A stretch of DNA of 45,992 nucleotides from Naasia sp. (GTDB lineage: Bacteria; Actinomycetota; Actinomycetes; Actinomycetales; Microbacteriaceae). Below the pieces are notes generated by a model. The model was not told where the DNA came from. It did not search any database and saw nothing but the letters and a program-made list of their open reading frames with translations. Positions 35,274-44,297 of the stretch are shown here, piece after piece (position 1 is the first letter of the stretch; every line of letters begins with the position of its first letter). The DNA lies in the NCBI GenBank assembly GCA_025463675.1, contig JAODAX010000026.1:1-45992 (forward strand), written 5' to 3'. The translations under genes were made by a program, and so were the position numbers.

Positions 35274-38200
35274 TCAGCCGGCGATGATCGGGATGGCTTC
35301 GGTCTGCGGGGCGAGATGCTTCGCGCCGAGCGCGATCCCGATCCGCAGCGCGACCGCGCCGGGGTCGGCGAACAGCTCGAAGCTGTGCACCCGCAGATAG
35401 TGCCAGCCGAGCCGCTTCAGCTGCTCCGGCCTCAGCCGCAGCGCTTCGCGGAGGCTCATCCCGCTCTGGGTCGCGTCCGTCTCGATCGCGATCGCCTTGC
35501 CCTGGTAGGACGCGACGAGTCCGAGCCGGCCGCGATAGTCGAGCTCCGTGTCGAGACCGAGCGCCTGCAGGCGCCGCGCCAGGTCGACGAGCATCGCGTC
35601 GGCGTTCTCCGCCTCGTGGTGCGAGGCGGATCGCGCCTCCGCCTCCATGAGCACCTCGCGGAGGGCGACCACACCATGGTGAATCCGGTCCGCGGAGAGA
35701 TCCTCCGGCCGGAAGCAGGACACGATCACGAGCGAGCGCCGCGCCCGCGTCACGGCGGACGCGAGCAGGCGGTCGCCGCCCGGAGTGCCGAGGGGACCGA
35801 AGTCGGACAGCATCCGTCCGTGCGGCGTGCGGCCGTAGCCGATCGAGAGGATCACGCGGTCGCGGCTCAGCGCCACCGCCTGCTCGAGGGTCGCCACCAT
35901 GAACGGCTCGGCACGCTCCTTGAGGAAAAAGTCGGTCACCTCGACGCGGCGGGCGACAGCGCGCAGCACCGCGGCCTGGACCCGCACGGCGTGCTTGTGG
36001 CTGGCGGTGACGACGAGCAGCGACTCGGTGGGGCGGTTCACCGCGTGGTCGAGCACCAGCTCGACCACGCGGGCGACCTCGGCGTCGACGCTCTCCACCG
36101 ACTGCGAGTCCGCGTCGGGCAGGCCGTGCCCGTCCTCCACGTAGTCGAGCACGAGGCTCGGCCGACCGAGGAAGCTGCCCGCCCACGGCAGCGACTGGAT
36201 CTTCCCGCCGTAGAAGCGCCGGTTCACGAGCTCAGCGAGATCCTGGCCGCCCGCGCGGTAGCTCCGGGTGAGCTCGAGGGTCGGCAGCAGCTCGCTCAGC
36301 TTCGACAGCGCGGAATCGGCGTGCCGCTCGTCGAGCTCCCCCTGGGTGTGCGCGGCGACGAGCGTCTCGCTCGTCAAGTCCTGCACGGCGATGCGGAACT
36401 CGGCGGGTGTCTGCGTCACCGGGTCGCCGAACAGCACGGTCTGCCGCGCCCGGCGGATGGAGCCGAGGCTCTCGGCCACGCTCACCGCGCCGGCGTCCAG
36501 CAGGAACACCGCGTCGAAGGGGATCTCGTCGGAGATGCCCCACACGTCGTACGGCGACGCGAGCCAGACCGGGGCGACGAGCCGGGAGAGGTGCGGCGCC
36601 GCGCGGTGCAGGCGAGTCGCATCCGCATCGGAGCCGCGCAGCAGCTGCTTCAGCCGGTCCGCTTCATCCGGCCAGTCGGCGATACCGATCTTCCAGGCTT
36701 CGGCCAGGGCCCAGGCGAGCCGGCCCGAGTTGCCGGCGGCGTGCGCCTCGTCGACGAGCCGGAAGTCGCCCTCCAGCCGGTCCAGCACGCGAGTGTTCGC
36801 GCCGAGGAGGGCCTTGTCGGTGGCGAGCATGCGCTCGAGCACGCTCGACCACCAGGCCAGCTCGAGCTCCACCCCGACGCGGTCCTCCGGCACGTGCCGG
36901 CGGGCCAGGTCGTCGAGCAGCGGATCCAGGTCGAGCGCACGCAGCGAGGTGACGAGGGCGGTGCGCTCCTGCAGGTTCTGCAGCACCTCGGAGTCTTTCG
37001 CCAGCTCCGCCACCCGGGCGGCCAGCTCGGCGACGGGCAGCGACGACAGTGAACTCGGCGTCGACGCGACGCCGAGCGGCTCGTCGAGCGCGGCGAGATC
37101 CGCGGCGACGCGCTGGAACGCGACCTGCACGTCGCCGATGCCGCCCGGCACCTCCGGCGTGACGCCGGAGGTGACGAAGCGCTGGTAGAGCACCCGCTGC
37201 TGCTGGATGCGGATGAGCGCGTCGTGCAGGTCGGCCACGTGCACGCCGGGGCGCACATACTCCTTGGCGAGCTTGCGCAGCCGGCGCCGGTTGCCGCCGC
37301 TCATCGCCTCGGCGTCGCGGCGCGGGCCGGTCGCAGCGATCAGCTCACCGAGCGAGCGGTCGAACACGACCGGCTGGAAACGGTCGAGCGTCTCGCGGAT
37401 GTCGAGCAGCAGCCGCAGGTAGATGCCTAGTTCGGCGATGCTCTCGAAGGGCCGCAGCCGGGTGCGGCCGATCAGCTCCCCGGCGCGCTCGAGCAGCAGC
37501 GGCAGATCCGTGGTGGACAGCCGGCGGGCGATGGTGTGCGCGTTGACCGCTGCGGCGGAGGTGGCGAAGTTGGCGCCGTACCAGGGCGAGTCGCCCGGGC
37601 CGTAGCGGAACTCACCGAGCGCGGCGGCGCGGGTCAGGGTCGCCGCCGCGGTGGAGCGGTCGCCGGCGAGCGCGTCCATCGCGCGGTCGGTGAGCCGGGA
37701 GGTGGTCTGCGGCGGGTCGGTCAGCAGGGACAGGCGGGCGAGCTCGGCGACGGCGTCTAGCGCGGAGACGCCGAGCACCGGGTCGCGCCGGGAGAGGGCG
37801 TCGCGGTAGTCGAGCAGCACCGAGCGCAGGCGGACGAGCGCATCGTCGACTTCGGCCGTGCTCTTCTCGGTCGCCTTCTCGTTGCGGCTGATCGCCTGGA
37901 TGACGTCACGCCGGACCGAGCGGGGCGCGATCGCGACTCCCGGGAGACCCGTCTCGGTGAGCCGCTCGGTGACCGCGGCGAGGCTCGCGTGGCGCGGGCT
38001 CACGACGAGGACCCGCTTGTGCTGCGCGACCAGGCAGCCGAGCGCATTGACGATCGTCTGCGTCGCGCCGGTGCCCGGCAGCGTCTTCACGACGACCGAG
38101 TTGCCGGCCGCGATCTGGGCGACCACGAACTCCTGCTCCGGGTCGGCGTCCAGCACGAGGGTGTCGCTCGACGGCGGTCGGTCGTCCTGCGACACCGGGT

Positions 38201-39029
38201 CGGCCGCGGTGTAGCTCTCGCTGATCCGCCAGCGCGCGGTCGGGTTGCCGGCCAGCGCGTCGATGACGGGGTGGTCCAGGTCGTCCGCGTCGGCGAGCAT
38301 CGGGGTCGCGATGTCCGCGAAGGAGGACGCGACGAGCCGCGGGTGCACGGAGAACCAGGCGAGGTGCGAGGTCAGGTCGCGCAGCCGGTCGATGGCGGCC
38401 TGCGGCTTGAAGGTGTTGCCGGTGCCCGCCAAGGCGACGAACTCGGCGGGGTCCAGCGGGATCGAGTAATGCTCGGCCATGGCGCGGGCGAGCGCCGGAT
38501 TGAGGAACGGGGCGCCCTTCAGCCGCAGTTCGAAGTCGCGGCCGTAGCGGCGCAGGGCCAGCGGGCGCAGGAGCAGCGGCGCGCGGAACTCCTTCTTCTC
38601 GTGCTTCCACTCGACGATGCCGATGGCGAGGTGGATGGAGTCGATGCTCCGCGTGGAGACGAGCTCCACGCCCTTCGCCGTCATGTTCGATGCGGCGATG
38701 CTCGCGGTGCGGAAGGCGAGGTCGTCCCGGATGAGGCTCGACAGCAGCGTCGTCTTGCCGGTGATGAATTGCGCCAGGCCGCCGGGGTGGGTCGTGCCGA
38801 GTTCGATGCGCGTGCGCGGCGAGTCCACGAAGTGCAGCAGGGGCGAGGGCCCGCCGATGCCGGCCAGTTCGCCCCGCCAGCGCTCCCAGGAGGGCACCGC
38901 GACATTGACGGGCGTGACGCGTCCGTCGCCGACCGAGACCGAGTCGGGTCGGGCCGGGGCAATCGGGACCGACACGACGGAGGGTGAGGGCGCCGCCCCC
39001 TCATCATGCTTCCTGCCGACACGCGCCAC
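35274..39029 (-). CDS. Very large helicase/nuclease-like protein with degenerate ATPase motifs
   Basis: 1251 residues. Architecture of the DUF4011/AAA_11-12 superfamily-1 helicases: an N-terminal region, a P-loop strand (VVVKTLPGTGATQT, about 312-325), a helical insertion of some 450 residues, a second strand FDAVFLLDAGAVS, GDPVTQTPAEF, LTRSYRAGG, LASAVTRARRSLVIVSCF, and a C-terminal MTES_1575/Vsr-like nuclease fold (about 1160-1230: VASYQGKAIAIETDAT...EQLKRLGWHYLRVHSFELF). The Walker A Lys is Ala, the Walker B DEA is DAG, and the nuclease acidic residues are only partly kept. Possibly a non-hydrolysing DNA-binding protein. GTG at 39029 is 6 nt from TACTCT. Defence or repair role is speculative. 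Confidence 0.85.
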   Translation of the reverse strand: MARVGRKHDEGAAPSPSVVSVPIAPARPDSVSVGDGRVTPVNVAVPSWERWRGELAGIGGPSPLLHFVDSPRTRIELGTTHPGGLAQFITGKTTLLSSLIRDDLAFRTASIAASNMTAKGVELVSTRSIDSIHLAIGIVEWKHEKKEFRAPLLLRPLALRRYGRDFELRLKGAPFLNPALARAMAEHYSIPLDPAEFVALAGTGNTFKPQAAIDRLRDLTSHLAWFSVHPRLVASSFADIATPMLADADDLDHPVIDALAGNPTARWRISESYTAADPVSQDDRPPSSDTLVLDADPEQEFVVAQIAAGNSVVVKTLPGTGATQTIVNALGCLVAQHKRVLVVSPRHASLAAVTERLTETGLPGVAIAPRSVRRDVIQAISRNEKATEKSTAEVDDALVRLRSVLLDYRDALSRRDPVLGVSALDAVAELARLSLLTDPPQTTSRLTDRAMDALAGDRSTAAATLTRAAALGEFRYGPGDSPWYGANFATSAAAVNAHTIARRLSTTDLPLLLERAGELIGRTRLRPFESIAELGIYLRLLLDIRETLDRFQPVVFDRSLGELIAATGPRRDAEAMSGGNRRRLRKLAKEYVRPGVHVADLHDALIRIQQQRVLYQRFVTSGVTPEVPGGIGDVQVAFQRVAADLAALDEPLGVASTPSSLSSLPVAELAARVAELAKDSEVLQNLQERTALVTSLRALDLDPLLDDLARRHVPEDRVGVELELAWWSSVLERMLATDKALLGANTRVLDRLEGDFRLVDEAHAAGNSGRLAWALAEAWKIGIADWPDEADRLKQLLRGSDADATRLHRAAPHLSRLVAPVWLASPYDVWGISDEIPFDAVFLLDAGAVSVAESLGSIRRARQTVLFGDPVTQTPAEFRIAVQDLTSETLVAAHTQGELDERHADSALSKLSELLPTLELTRSYRAGGQDLAELVNRRFYGGKIQSLPWAGSFLGRPSLVLDYVEDGHGLPDADSQSVESVDAEVARVVELVLDHAVNRPTESLLVVTASHKHAVRVQAAVLRAVARRVEVTDFFLKERAEPFMVATLEQAVALSRDRVILSIGYGRTPHGRMLSDFGPLGTPGGDRLLASAVTRARRSLVIVSCFRPEDLSADRIHHGVVALREVLMEAEARSASHHEAENADAMLVDLARRLQALGLDTELDYRGRLGLVASYQGKAIAIETDATQSGMSLREALRLRPEQLKRLGWHYLRVHSFELFADPGAVALRIGIALGAKHLAPQTEAIPIIAG

Positions 39030-39136
39030 GCGTTCAGAGTAGGCGGCGCACCTCGCGAAACCCCGGACATCCGGCGGGTTTCGCGAACCCCGGATGGGGG
39101 GTGTGTCGCGCGCATCACCGGCACGCGGGCGACTGC

Positions 39137-39612
39137 TCAGGAGCGGTCGACGGGCGTCTGCGCGATCTGGTCGAAGACGGTGGCGAAGATCCAGCCGGCG
39201 AGGGCGGACGCGCCGTTCACGCTGACGACGACGATCGCGATCGCGACCCACATGACCACCGCTCGCCCGGCACCGCGGCGCTTCGTGAGGACGCCGCGGC
39301 CGATCGCGTAGCCGGAGGCGCTGAGGAAGGTTCACGCCGAGTGGAAGGGGCGCGGCACGCCGCGCTCGCGCAACACCGCCAGTCCCGGTAGGCGAAGAAC
39401 GCCACCAGCCCGTACGCCCCCCACCCCCGAGCACGGCGAGCAGATAGCCGGCGAGGCGAGGACCGGGAACTGCGCGGGGTCGGTCTCACCGCTGACCGGG
39501 TCGAGGGCGACCATCGAACCGCCGTCGGCGAAGAGCAGCCCAAGCGGCGGGATCAGCGGCACGAGCCGCAGCAGCCAGATCCGCGGCGTCCGCCAGCCGT
39601 CTCCGGCGGCAC
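39137..39612 (-). pseudogene. Small membrane protein, multiply disrupted
   Basis: Pieces of one protein lie in three frames: WRTPRIWLLRLVPLIPPLGLLFADGGSMVALDPVSGETDPAQFPVLASPA, then GYLLAVLGG, then GAYGLVAFFAYRDW, then VLRERGVPRPFHSA, an in-frame TGA (39334-39332) where Trp is plausible, and TFLSASGYAIGRG...WIFATVFDQIAQTPVDRS to the stop at 39137. Three or four transmembrane segments. One frame break sits at a run of six G (about 39420). Function unknown; sequence errors are a real alternative. Confidence 0.6.
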
Positions 39613-39625
39613 CCGGGCCCGACCT

Positions 39626-39672
39626 GCCGGTTTCCGTCCCTATCGCGCACAGGAATGGGGACGGAAAGCGGC
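39626..39672. repeat. 47-bp palindromic element
   Basis: TTTCCGTCCC (39631-39640) pairs perfectly with GGGACGGAAA (39658-39667); after one mismatch GCCG/CGGC extends the stem. Lies beyond the 3' end of the DUF2332 gene (39686, minus) and may act as its terminator. Confidence 0.6.
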
Positions 39673-39685
39673 AACTCGGCGGTGG

Positions 39686-40627
39686 TCAGAGCCAGGCGAG
39701 ACGGTCGCCGTGCGGGGACGCGTAGGCGAGCGGGCGATCGTCGAGGGTGAGCACGCACGCCATCGCGAGGTCGGCGGGCGGCGCGGTGTCAGGCTCCAGA
39801 TCCGGCAGGACGCCGACCCGCTCGAGGGTGATCGAGCGGCAGCCGAGCTCGCGGACCCGATCCCGGAACGCCTGCCGGCGAAGCCCGGGCAGGTAGACGA
39901 GGGTGCCCGCCGCGAGGACCACCGGGGTGAGCCCCTCCGGCACCGCGGCGACGGCGTCCGCCAGCGCGTCGACCGCGTCCCCGGCGACGATGGGCGGCGG
40001 GTCGCGGCGCACGATCTCGATGGCCGCGCGGGTGCGGGCGAGCCGCTCCGACTGCCCCGGCCAGACGAGCAGCTCCAGCCAGCGGGCGTCATCGCTCGCC
40101 GTGACGTCGAGGGGCGTCAGGTCGATCCCCCGCCGCCACCGGATGTCGGGCATCGCTTCCGGGATTGGCGGGTTCCCCTCGGTGGCGCACTCGAGGGTGA
40201 GGGACGCTTCGCCCAGCTGCACCCCGTCGTAGCGGTAGGCGTACCGGTCCGGAACGAGGGTCAGGCCACCCGCCGCACCCACCTCGATGAGGGCGATCGG
40301 ACCGGGCACGAGGGCCAGGGCGGGCAGGAAGGCGGCGGCGCGGCGCGGCTCGTTCGTCTGCAGGTGGCGGCGCGTTGCGACGGCGGCGAGCGCCGGAGCG
40401 CGGGTGAGCATCCAGCGACGGAACGTCGACCAGTCGGACAGCGACGCGCCGAGCAGCCGAGCGCAGGCGAACACCAGCGGCGGGTACCGCTTCTGCTCGG
40501 GCAGCCGGTCGATCATCCGCAGCGCATCGACGTCGCCGGCCACGCCGCGCGCCCACTCCGCGTAGACGGAGGACTCCCCCTCGGCCTGATCGGCGAAGCC
40601 CAAAAAGCGGTCGGCGGTAGAAGTCAC
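39686..40627 (-). CDS. DUF2332 family protein
   Basis: 313 residues. Matches the DUF2332 family: FADQAEGESSVYAEWARGVAGD, LPEQKRYPPLVFACARLLG, LQTNEPRRAAAFLPAL, ALIEVGAAGGLTLVPDRYAYRYDG (an SAM-enzyme-like glycine loop), IRWRRGIDLTPLDVTASDDARWLELLVWPGQ. A methyltransferase-like fold is suspected from EVGAAGG but unproven. GTG start with GAAGAT 6 nt upstream. No operon partners. Confidence 0.88.
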   Translation of the reverse strand: MTSTADRFLGFADQAEGESSVYAEWARGVAGDVDALRMIDRLPEQKRYPPLVFACARLLGASLSDWSTFRRWMLTRAPALAAVATRRHLQTNEPRRAAAFLPALALVPGPIALIEVGAAGGLTLVPDRYAYRYDGVQLGEASLTLECATEGNPPIPEAMPDIRWRRGIDLTPLDVTASDDARWLELLVWPGQSERLARTRAAIEIVRRDPPPIVAGDAVDALADAVAAVPEGLTPVVLAAGTLVYLPGLRRQAFRDRVRELGCRSITLERVGVLPDLEPDTAPPADLAMACVLTLDDRPLAYASPHGDRLAWL

Positions 40628-40774
40628 CTGCCCATCTTCCCGCGCTCAGGGATCCGCCGGGCCGCATTCTGCCCGCGTACGGCAGCAAACGGCCCCGTCC
40701 AAGCCGGGAACGACCCGAATCCGTGCACGGATCGATGCGGATAGGGATGGTCCGCGGGCGCTCCCCGCCGGTGA

Positions 40775-41890
40775 TCAGGCGCGGCGGGAGACCGTGACCG
40801 TGAACTTCGGCGTGCGCGCCACCTGACGCGTCTTCCCCACCATGCGCGCGAGCATCGGCCGGTAGGCGAGCGAGGAGTTGTACACGGTCCAGAGTTCGCC
40901 GCCGGGCGCGAGCGCCCGCGCCGCTTCCTGGAACAGGCGGTGTGCGACTCCGGTGTGCACGGTCGTCCCGGTGTGGAACGGCGGGTTCAGCAGCACTAGG
41001 TCGGCGGACGCGTCCGCCTGCTGGGCCAAGCCGTCGTCGCGGCGCACGATGAGCGCCACGCCGTTCGCGGCGGCCGTCTCCCGCGCCGAGGCGACCGCCG
41101 CGGCCGACGTGTCCGTCGCCAGCACCTCGAGCCCGGGTCGCCGGCGAGCGAGCATCGCGGCCAGGATGCCGGTCCCGCACCCGAGGTCGACCGCGGTCCG
41201 GGCGTCCGGCTTCATTTCGTCGAGGAAGCGCAGCAGCTCGCGCGTGCCGACGTCGAGCTTCGGACCCGCGAAGACGGCGCCGTGCGCCACGACCCAGATG
41301 CCCAGCTCGTCGACGAAGGCCCGCCGCGGCCAGGTGGGCGGGCTCGGCTGAGGCTGGCGCGCGAGGAGCACGCGCGACTTCTGCCGGCCGAGCGACGCAC
41401 GCACGTCGCCGAAGTGCCGGCCGAGCACATCGTTCATCGCATGCGAGAGGTGTTTCACCCGGCCGCCCGCGAACACGGCCACCGACGGGTCCGCATGGCG
41501 GGCGATCGTCTCGGCCACCTCGTCGAGCTCGCCGAGGGACTTCGGCAGCTGCATCAGCACCACGCGAGCGCCGCTGAGCAGCTCCTCGCCGAGCGCGAGC
41601 GAGCGGAAACCGGTGACGCCCGTCACCGCAGCATTGTTGGAGAGCGCCCGTTCCCCGGTCAGCGAGTCCTGCGAAGTGCGCACGTCGAGCGCCCCGTGGC
41701 CGGCGATCACGCCGAGGGTGAGCGCCCCGTGCCGGTCGCCGATCACGACCACCTGCCCCGCAGCGGTGGCGCGCAGCGCGTCGGCGCCCTCATCGAGGAT
41801 CAGCCGATCGGAGGCATCGACCGCGAAGAGGTTCTCGGCCTCGACGTCCGGGCGGCGGCGCAGGGCATCGAAGTCGAACGCGGGCGGCAT
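40775..41890 (-). CDS. Class I SAM methyltransferase (RsmC/RlmG-like)
   Basis: 371 residues. Two-part protein like the rRNA guanine-N2 methyltransferases: an N-terminal half without SAM motif (ILDEGADALRATAAGQVVVIGD, RVVLMQLPKSLGELDEVAETIA) and a catalytic half with motif I TAVDLGCGTGILAAMLAR, motif II VLATDTSAAAV, and motif IV LLNPPFHTG typical of base N-methylation. Likely modifies rRNA; the exact base is not inferable. The ATG at 41890 is 6 nt from TACGGT (complement 41897-41902), preferred to a longer start. Confidence 0.9.
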   Translation of the reverse strand: MPPAFDFDALRRRPDVEAENLFAVDASDRLILDEGADALRATAAGQVVVIGDRHGALTLGVIAGHGALDVRTSQDSLTGERALSNNAAVTGVTGFRSLALGEELLSGARVVLMQLPKSLGELDEVAETIARHADPSVAVFAGGRVKHLSHAMNDVLGRHFGDVRASLGRQKSRVLLARQPQPSPPTWPRRAFVDELGIWVVAHGAVFAGPKLDVGTRELLRFLDEMKPDARTAVDLGCGTGILAAMLARRRPGLEVLATDTSAAAVASARETAAANGVALIVRRDDGLAQQADASADLVLLNPPFHTGTTVHTGVAHRLFQEAARALAPGGELWTVYNSSLAYRPMLARMVGKTRQVARTPKFTVTVSRRA

Positions 41891-41957
41891 ACGTCCACCG
41901 TAGAGGGAGGGCACAGGAGTCCCCGTCTCGTTCTTCGGACGGCCGCGCGAGCGACGG

Positions 41958-42029
41958 TGCCCCTGGAGGGACTCGAACCCCCAACCGTTTCCTTAGGACG
42001 GAACTGCTCTTCCATTGAGCTACAGAGGC
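41958..42029 (-). tRNA. tRNA-Arg (CCT)
   Basis: 72-nt cloverleaf on the minus strand: acceptor GCCTCTG/CAGGGGC, D stem GCTC/GAGC, anticodon loop GTCCTAA (anticodon CCT, arginine AGG), T arm with TTCGAGT, discriminator A followed by genomic CC. The outermost anticodon-stem pair (27:43) is G-A, a small imperfection. Confidence 0.94.
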
Positions 42030-42061
42030 TGGCCGCCCCAGTCTAGGACCGCGGCGAGACC

Positions 42062-42262
42062 TCAGTCCCGCGGCCGGTGCGAGCCGGAACCGGTGTCGAG
42101 GTCGTCGCCCGCCTGCAGGTCCGGGCTCGTCGGCTCGGAGATGTCGACCCCGTCGAAGGCCGGGTCGAGGCCCAGCTCGCGGCGGTGCTCGGCGCGCAGC
42201 TTCGCCTGCTCGGCGTCGCTATCGGCGAAGTCGCGGTCGTCCCGGCTGGTCTCATCGCTCAT
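42062..42262 (-). CDS. Small acidic hypothetical protein
   Basis: 66 residues, rich in Asp/Glu: MSDETSRDDRDFADSDAEQAKLRAEHRRELGLDPAFDG then SEPTSPDLQAGDDLDTGSGSHRPRD. No signal or membrane segment. ATG preceded by a GAGAGGA site. The central AEHRRELGLDP helix may be the conserved part. Function unknown. Confidence 0.7.
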   Translation of the reverse strand: MSDETSRDDRDFADSDAEQAKLRAEHRRELGLDPAFDGVDISEPTSPDLQAGDDLDTGSGSHRPRD

Positions 42263-42327
42263 CGCTCGTCCTCTCGATCGTGGGGCACCACCGTACCCTG
42301 CATTCCGCAGCGCCTCGGGGGTGGATT

Positions 42328-42385
42328 CGCAACCTTCCCGCAGAAACGCAACCGCACACCGTTGCGTTTCTGCGGAAGCGTTGCG
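42328..42385. repeat. 58-bp palindromic element, copy A
   Basis: Outer stem CGCAAC/GTTGCG, middle TTCC/GGAA, inner perfect 13-bp stem (42340-42352 with 42361-42373), 8-nt loop. Copy B at 43092-43149 is the same length and identical at about 48 of 58 positions. One difference in the inner stem is compensated on the other side (A-T here, T-A there). Confidence 0.88.
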
Positions 42386-42511
42386 CCACCGCGTCGACCG
42401 GTGCGGGGCGCCGAGTTGCGCATCGGCGTCGGCGCCGCAACCCCGTGGCTGTGAGCGGAGCACCTGCCTAATGTGGAGTTCCCGACAGCGCTGCGCCCGA
42501 AGGAGGACGAC

Positions 42512-42844
42512 GTGTCACTCAAGCATGACGAGCTCCCGCTCCCCGACTACGACCATCTGCCCGTCGGCAACCTCGCCTCGCGCATCCATCCCCTCGACGC
42601 CGACGCCGTGCAGCAGCTGCTCGACTACGAGCGCGCCCACGGGAACCGCCTCCCCATCAGCCAGGTCCTCGAGCACCGACTCGAGGCGCTGCGGAATGGT
42701 GCGCAGCCGAGCGGCACGCTGCCGGAGGCGATGCCCGAGCTGCACCAGAGCGCGGGCGGCTCCCCCGTCAGCGAGGCGACGACCGGGCCGAAGATCAACC
42801 CGCCGTCCCACGGCGACCCCACCAACCCGGCTCAGCCGCGCTAG
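42512..42844 (+). CDS. Conserved actinobacterial hypothetical protein
   Basis: 110 residues. The core LPDYDHLPVGNLASRIHPLDADAVQQLLDYERAHGNRLPISQVLEHRLEAL is a compact helical domain found in actinobacterial proteins of this size (possibly DUF8129; I cannot confirm). The C-terminus is Gly/Pro/Ser-rich and probably disordered. The GTG at 42512 has AAGGAGG 5 nt upstream, much better than an ATG 39 nt before it. Followed 8 nt later by the gene at 42853. Confidence 0.8.
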   Translation: MSLKHDELPLPDYDHLPVGNLASRIHPLDADAVQQLLDYERAHGNRLPISQVLEHRLEALRNGAQPSGTLPEAMPELHQSAGGSPVSEATTGPKINPPSHGDPTNPAQPR

Positions 42845-42852
42845 GAGCACCC

Positions 42853-43089
42853 ATGCCCTCCCCCCGGTCCGCCGCCAAGGCCACCGTCTACCTGAACCTC
42901 GCCTGGAAGGCCCTGCACAGCCCCCGCGGGCGGTCCATCGCCCGCAAGGCCGCCGACGGCTTCGCCGGGGCGGGTAACCGGATCACCGGCAACCGGTTCG
43001 AGACGCAGATCGAGAAGGGCCGCACCGCCGTGCACAAGCACTTCGCCGAGCCGGAGTCGAATCGCAAAGGCCCCTTCACTCGCCGCTGA
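42853..43089 (+). CDS. Small basic hypothetical protein
   Basis: 78 residues, strongly basic: MPSPRSAAKATVYLNLAWKALHSPRGRSIARKAADGFAGAGNRITGNRFETQIEKGRTAVHKHF. AGGAG lies 6 nt before the ATG. Second gene of a two-gene unit with 42512; both lie between the two 58-bp palindromes. The charge pattern would allow nucleic-acid binding, but no motif is recognised. Confidence 0.75.
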   Translation: MPSPRSAAKATVYLNLAWKALHSPRGRSIARKAADGFAGAGNRITGNRFETQIEKGRTAVHKHFAEPESNRKGPFTRR

Positions 43090-43091
43090 GT

Positions 43092-43149
43092 CGCAACCGT
43101 TCCGCAGAATCGCAACAGTGCGCGGTTGCGATTCTGCGGGAGCGTTGCG
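43092..43149. repeat. 58-bp palindromic element, copy B
   Basis: Outer CGCAAC/GTTGCG (43092-43097, 43144-43149), inner perfect 15-bp stem (43102-43116 with 43125-43139), 8-nt loop. Begins 3 nt after the stop of the small basic gene, so it may terminate that transcript. See copy A at 42328. Confidence 0.88.
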
Positions 43150-43187
43150 GTTCCTCGCCAGCGGTCTCAGCGGGGCGGTGATCCGCG

Positions 43188-44297
43188 TCAGTCGGTGGGC
43201 GGACGGACCGCGACCGGAACGTCGTCGATCGCGACCGTCACCACCTGGCCGAACTCGACCCGCTCTCCCACCGAGTGCTGCAGCGCGAGGGTCATGCCGG
43301 ACTCGGTCCGCACACGGGTGCGCCGATGGGAGCCGAGGAAGGTGCTCTCCAGCACCGTGCCGGACACGCCCTGGTCGGCCAGCCGGACGTTCTCCGGTCG
43401 GATGTACGCCTCCACCGGGCCGTCGGGCGCCGGCGTGATCAGCGGAAGCGAGAAGCCGAGAACGTCCACTCGCCCGCCCCCGGCCCGACCGGGCAGCACG
43501 CTCGACAGGCCGACGAAGTCGGCGACCACAGCGGACGCCGGGCGGAGGTAGAGCTCGTCAGGTGTCCCGATCTGCTCAATGCCGCCCTTGTGCATCACGG
43601 CGATGCGATCGGAGATCGCGAGCGCCTCCTCCTGGTCGTGCGTGACGAACACGGTGGTGATGCCGAGCCGCAGCTGGATCCGGCGGATCTCGTCGCGCAG
43701 TTGGACGCGGACCTTGGCGTCCAGCGCCGAGAGCGGCTCGTCGAGCAGCAGCACCCGCGGTTCGGTCACGAGGGCCCGGGCGAGGGCGACCCGCTGCTGC
43801 TGCCCACCCGACAGCTGGTGCGGGTAGCGATCGGCCAGCTCTTCGAGCCCGACGAGCTCGAGGGCGGCGTTCGCCCGGCGGGCCGCCTCCCGTCCGGCGA
43901 CGCGGCGCATGTTCAGTCCGAACGCCGTGTTGCGCAGCACCGTGAGGTGCGGGAACAGCGAGTAGGACTGGAACACCATCCCGATGTCGCGCTTGTTGGT
44001 GGGCACGTTGGAGACGTCCCGCCCCCCGATCCGCACGATGCCGCCGTTCGCCTGCTCGAGACCGGCCAGCACCCGGAGCGCCGTGGTCTTTCCGCAGCCG
44101 GACGGGCCGAGGAGCGAGACGAGCTCGCCGGGGCGCACGTCGAGATCGACGCCGTGCAGCACCCGGTTCGTGCCGTAGTCCTTCACCACACCCTCGAACT
44201 GCACCGCGGCCCCCTCACCGCGGGCTCCGACGAGCGGGTTGTCGCCGGTGATCGCGGCCGCTCGATCCGTGACGGGCGCGCTCAGGGCGTCGGTCAT
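43188..44297 (-). CDS. ABC transporter ATPase (PotA/FbpC type)
   Basis: 369 residues. Energises the importer formed with the two permeases upstream. Walker A GPSGCGKTT, Q-loop MVFQSYSLFPHLTV, signature LSGGQQQR, Walker B VLLLDEPLSALD, switch FVTHDQEEA, then a TOBE-type C-terminal domain (YIRPENVRL, VSGTVLESTFLGSHRRTRV). These subunits serve spermidine, ferric iron, thiamine or 2-aminoethylphosphonate importers; the ligand here is unknown. ATG has AAGGAG 5 nt upstream and overlaps the permease stop by 4 nt. Confidence 0.94.
   Translation of the reverse strand: MTDALSAPVTDRAAAITGDNPLVGARGEGAAVQFEGVVKDYGTNRVLHGVDLDVRPGELVSLLGPSGCGKTTALRVLAGLEQANGGIVRIGGRDVSNVPTNKRDIGMVFQSYSLFPHLTVLRNTAFGLNMRRVAGREAARRANAALELVGLEELADRYPHQLSGGQQQRVALARALVTEPRVLLLDEPLSALDAKVRVQLRDEIRRIQLRLGITTVFVTHDQEEALAISDRIAVMHKGGIEQIGTPDELYLRPASAVVADFVGLSSVLPGRAGGGRVDVLGFSLPLITPAPDGPVEAYIRPENVRLADQGVSGTVLESTFLGSHRRTRVRTESGMTLALQHSVGERVEFGQVVTVAIDDVPVAVRPPTD

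Noticed and set aside
42299-43150. CRISPR array suggested by the two palindromes
   Set aside because: Only two copies about 700 bp apart with genes between them; no regular spacers and no cas genes.
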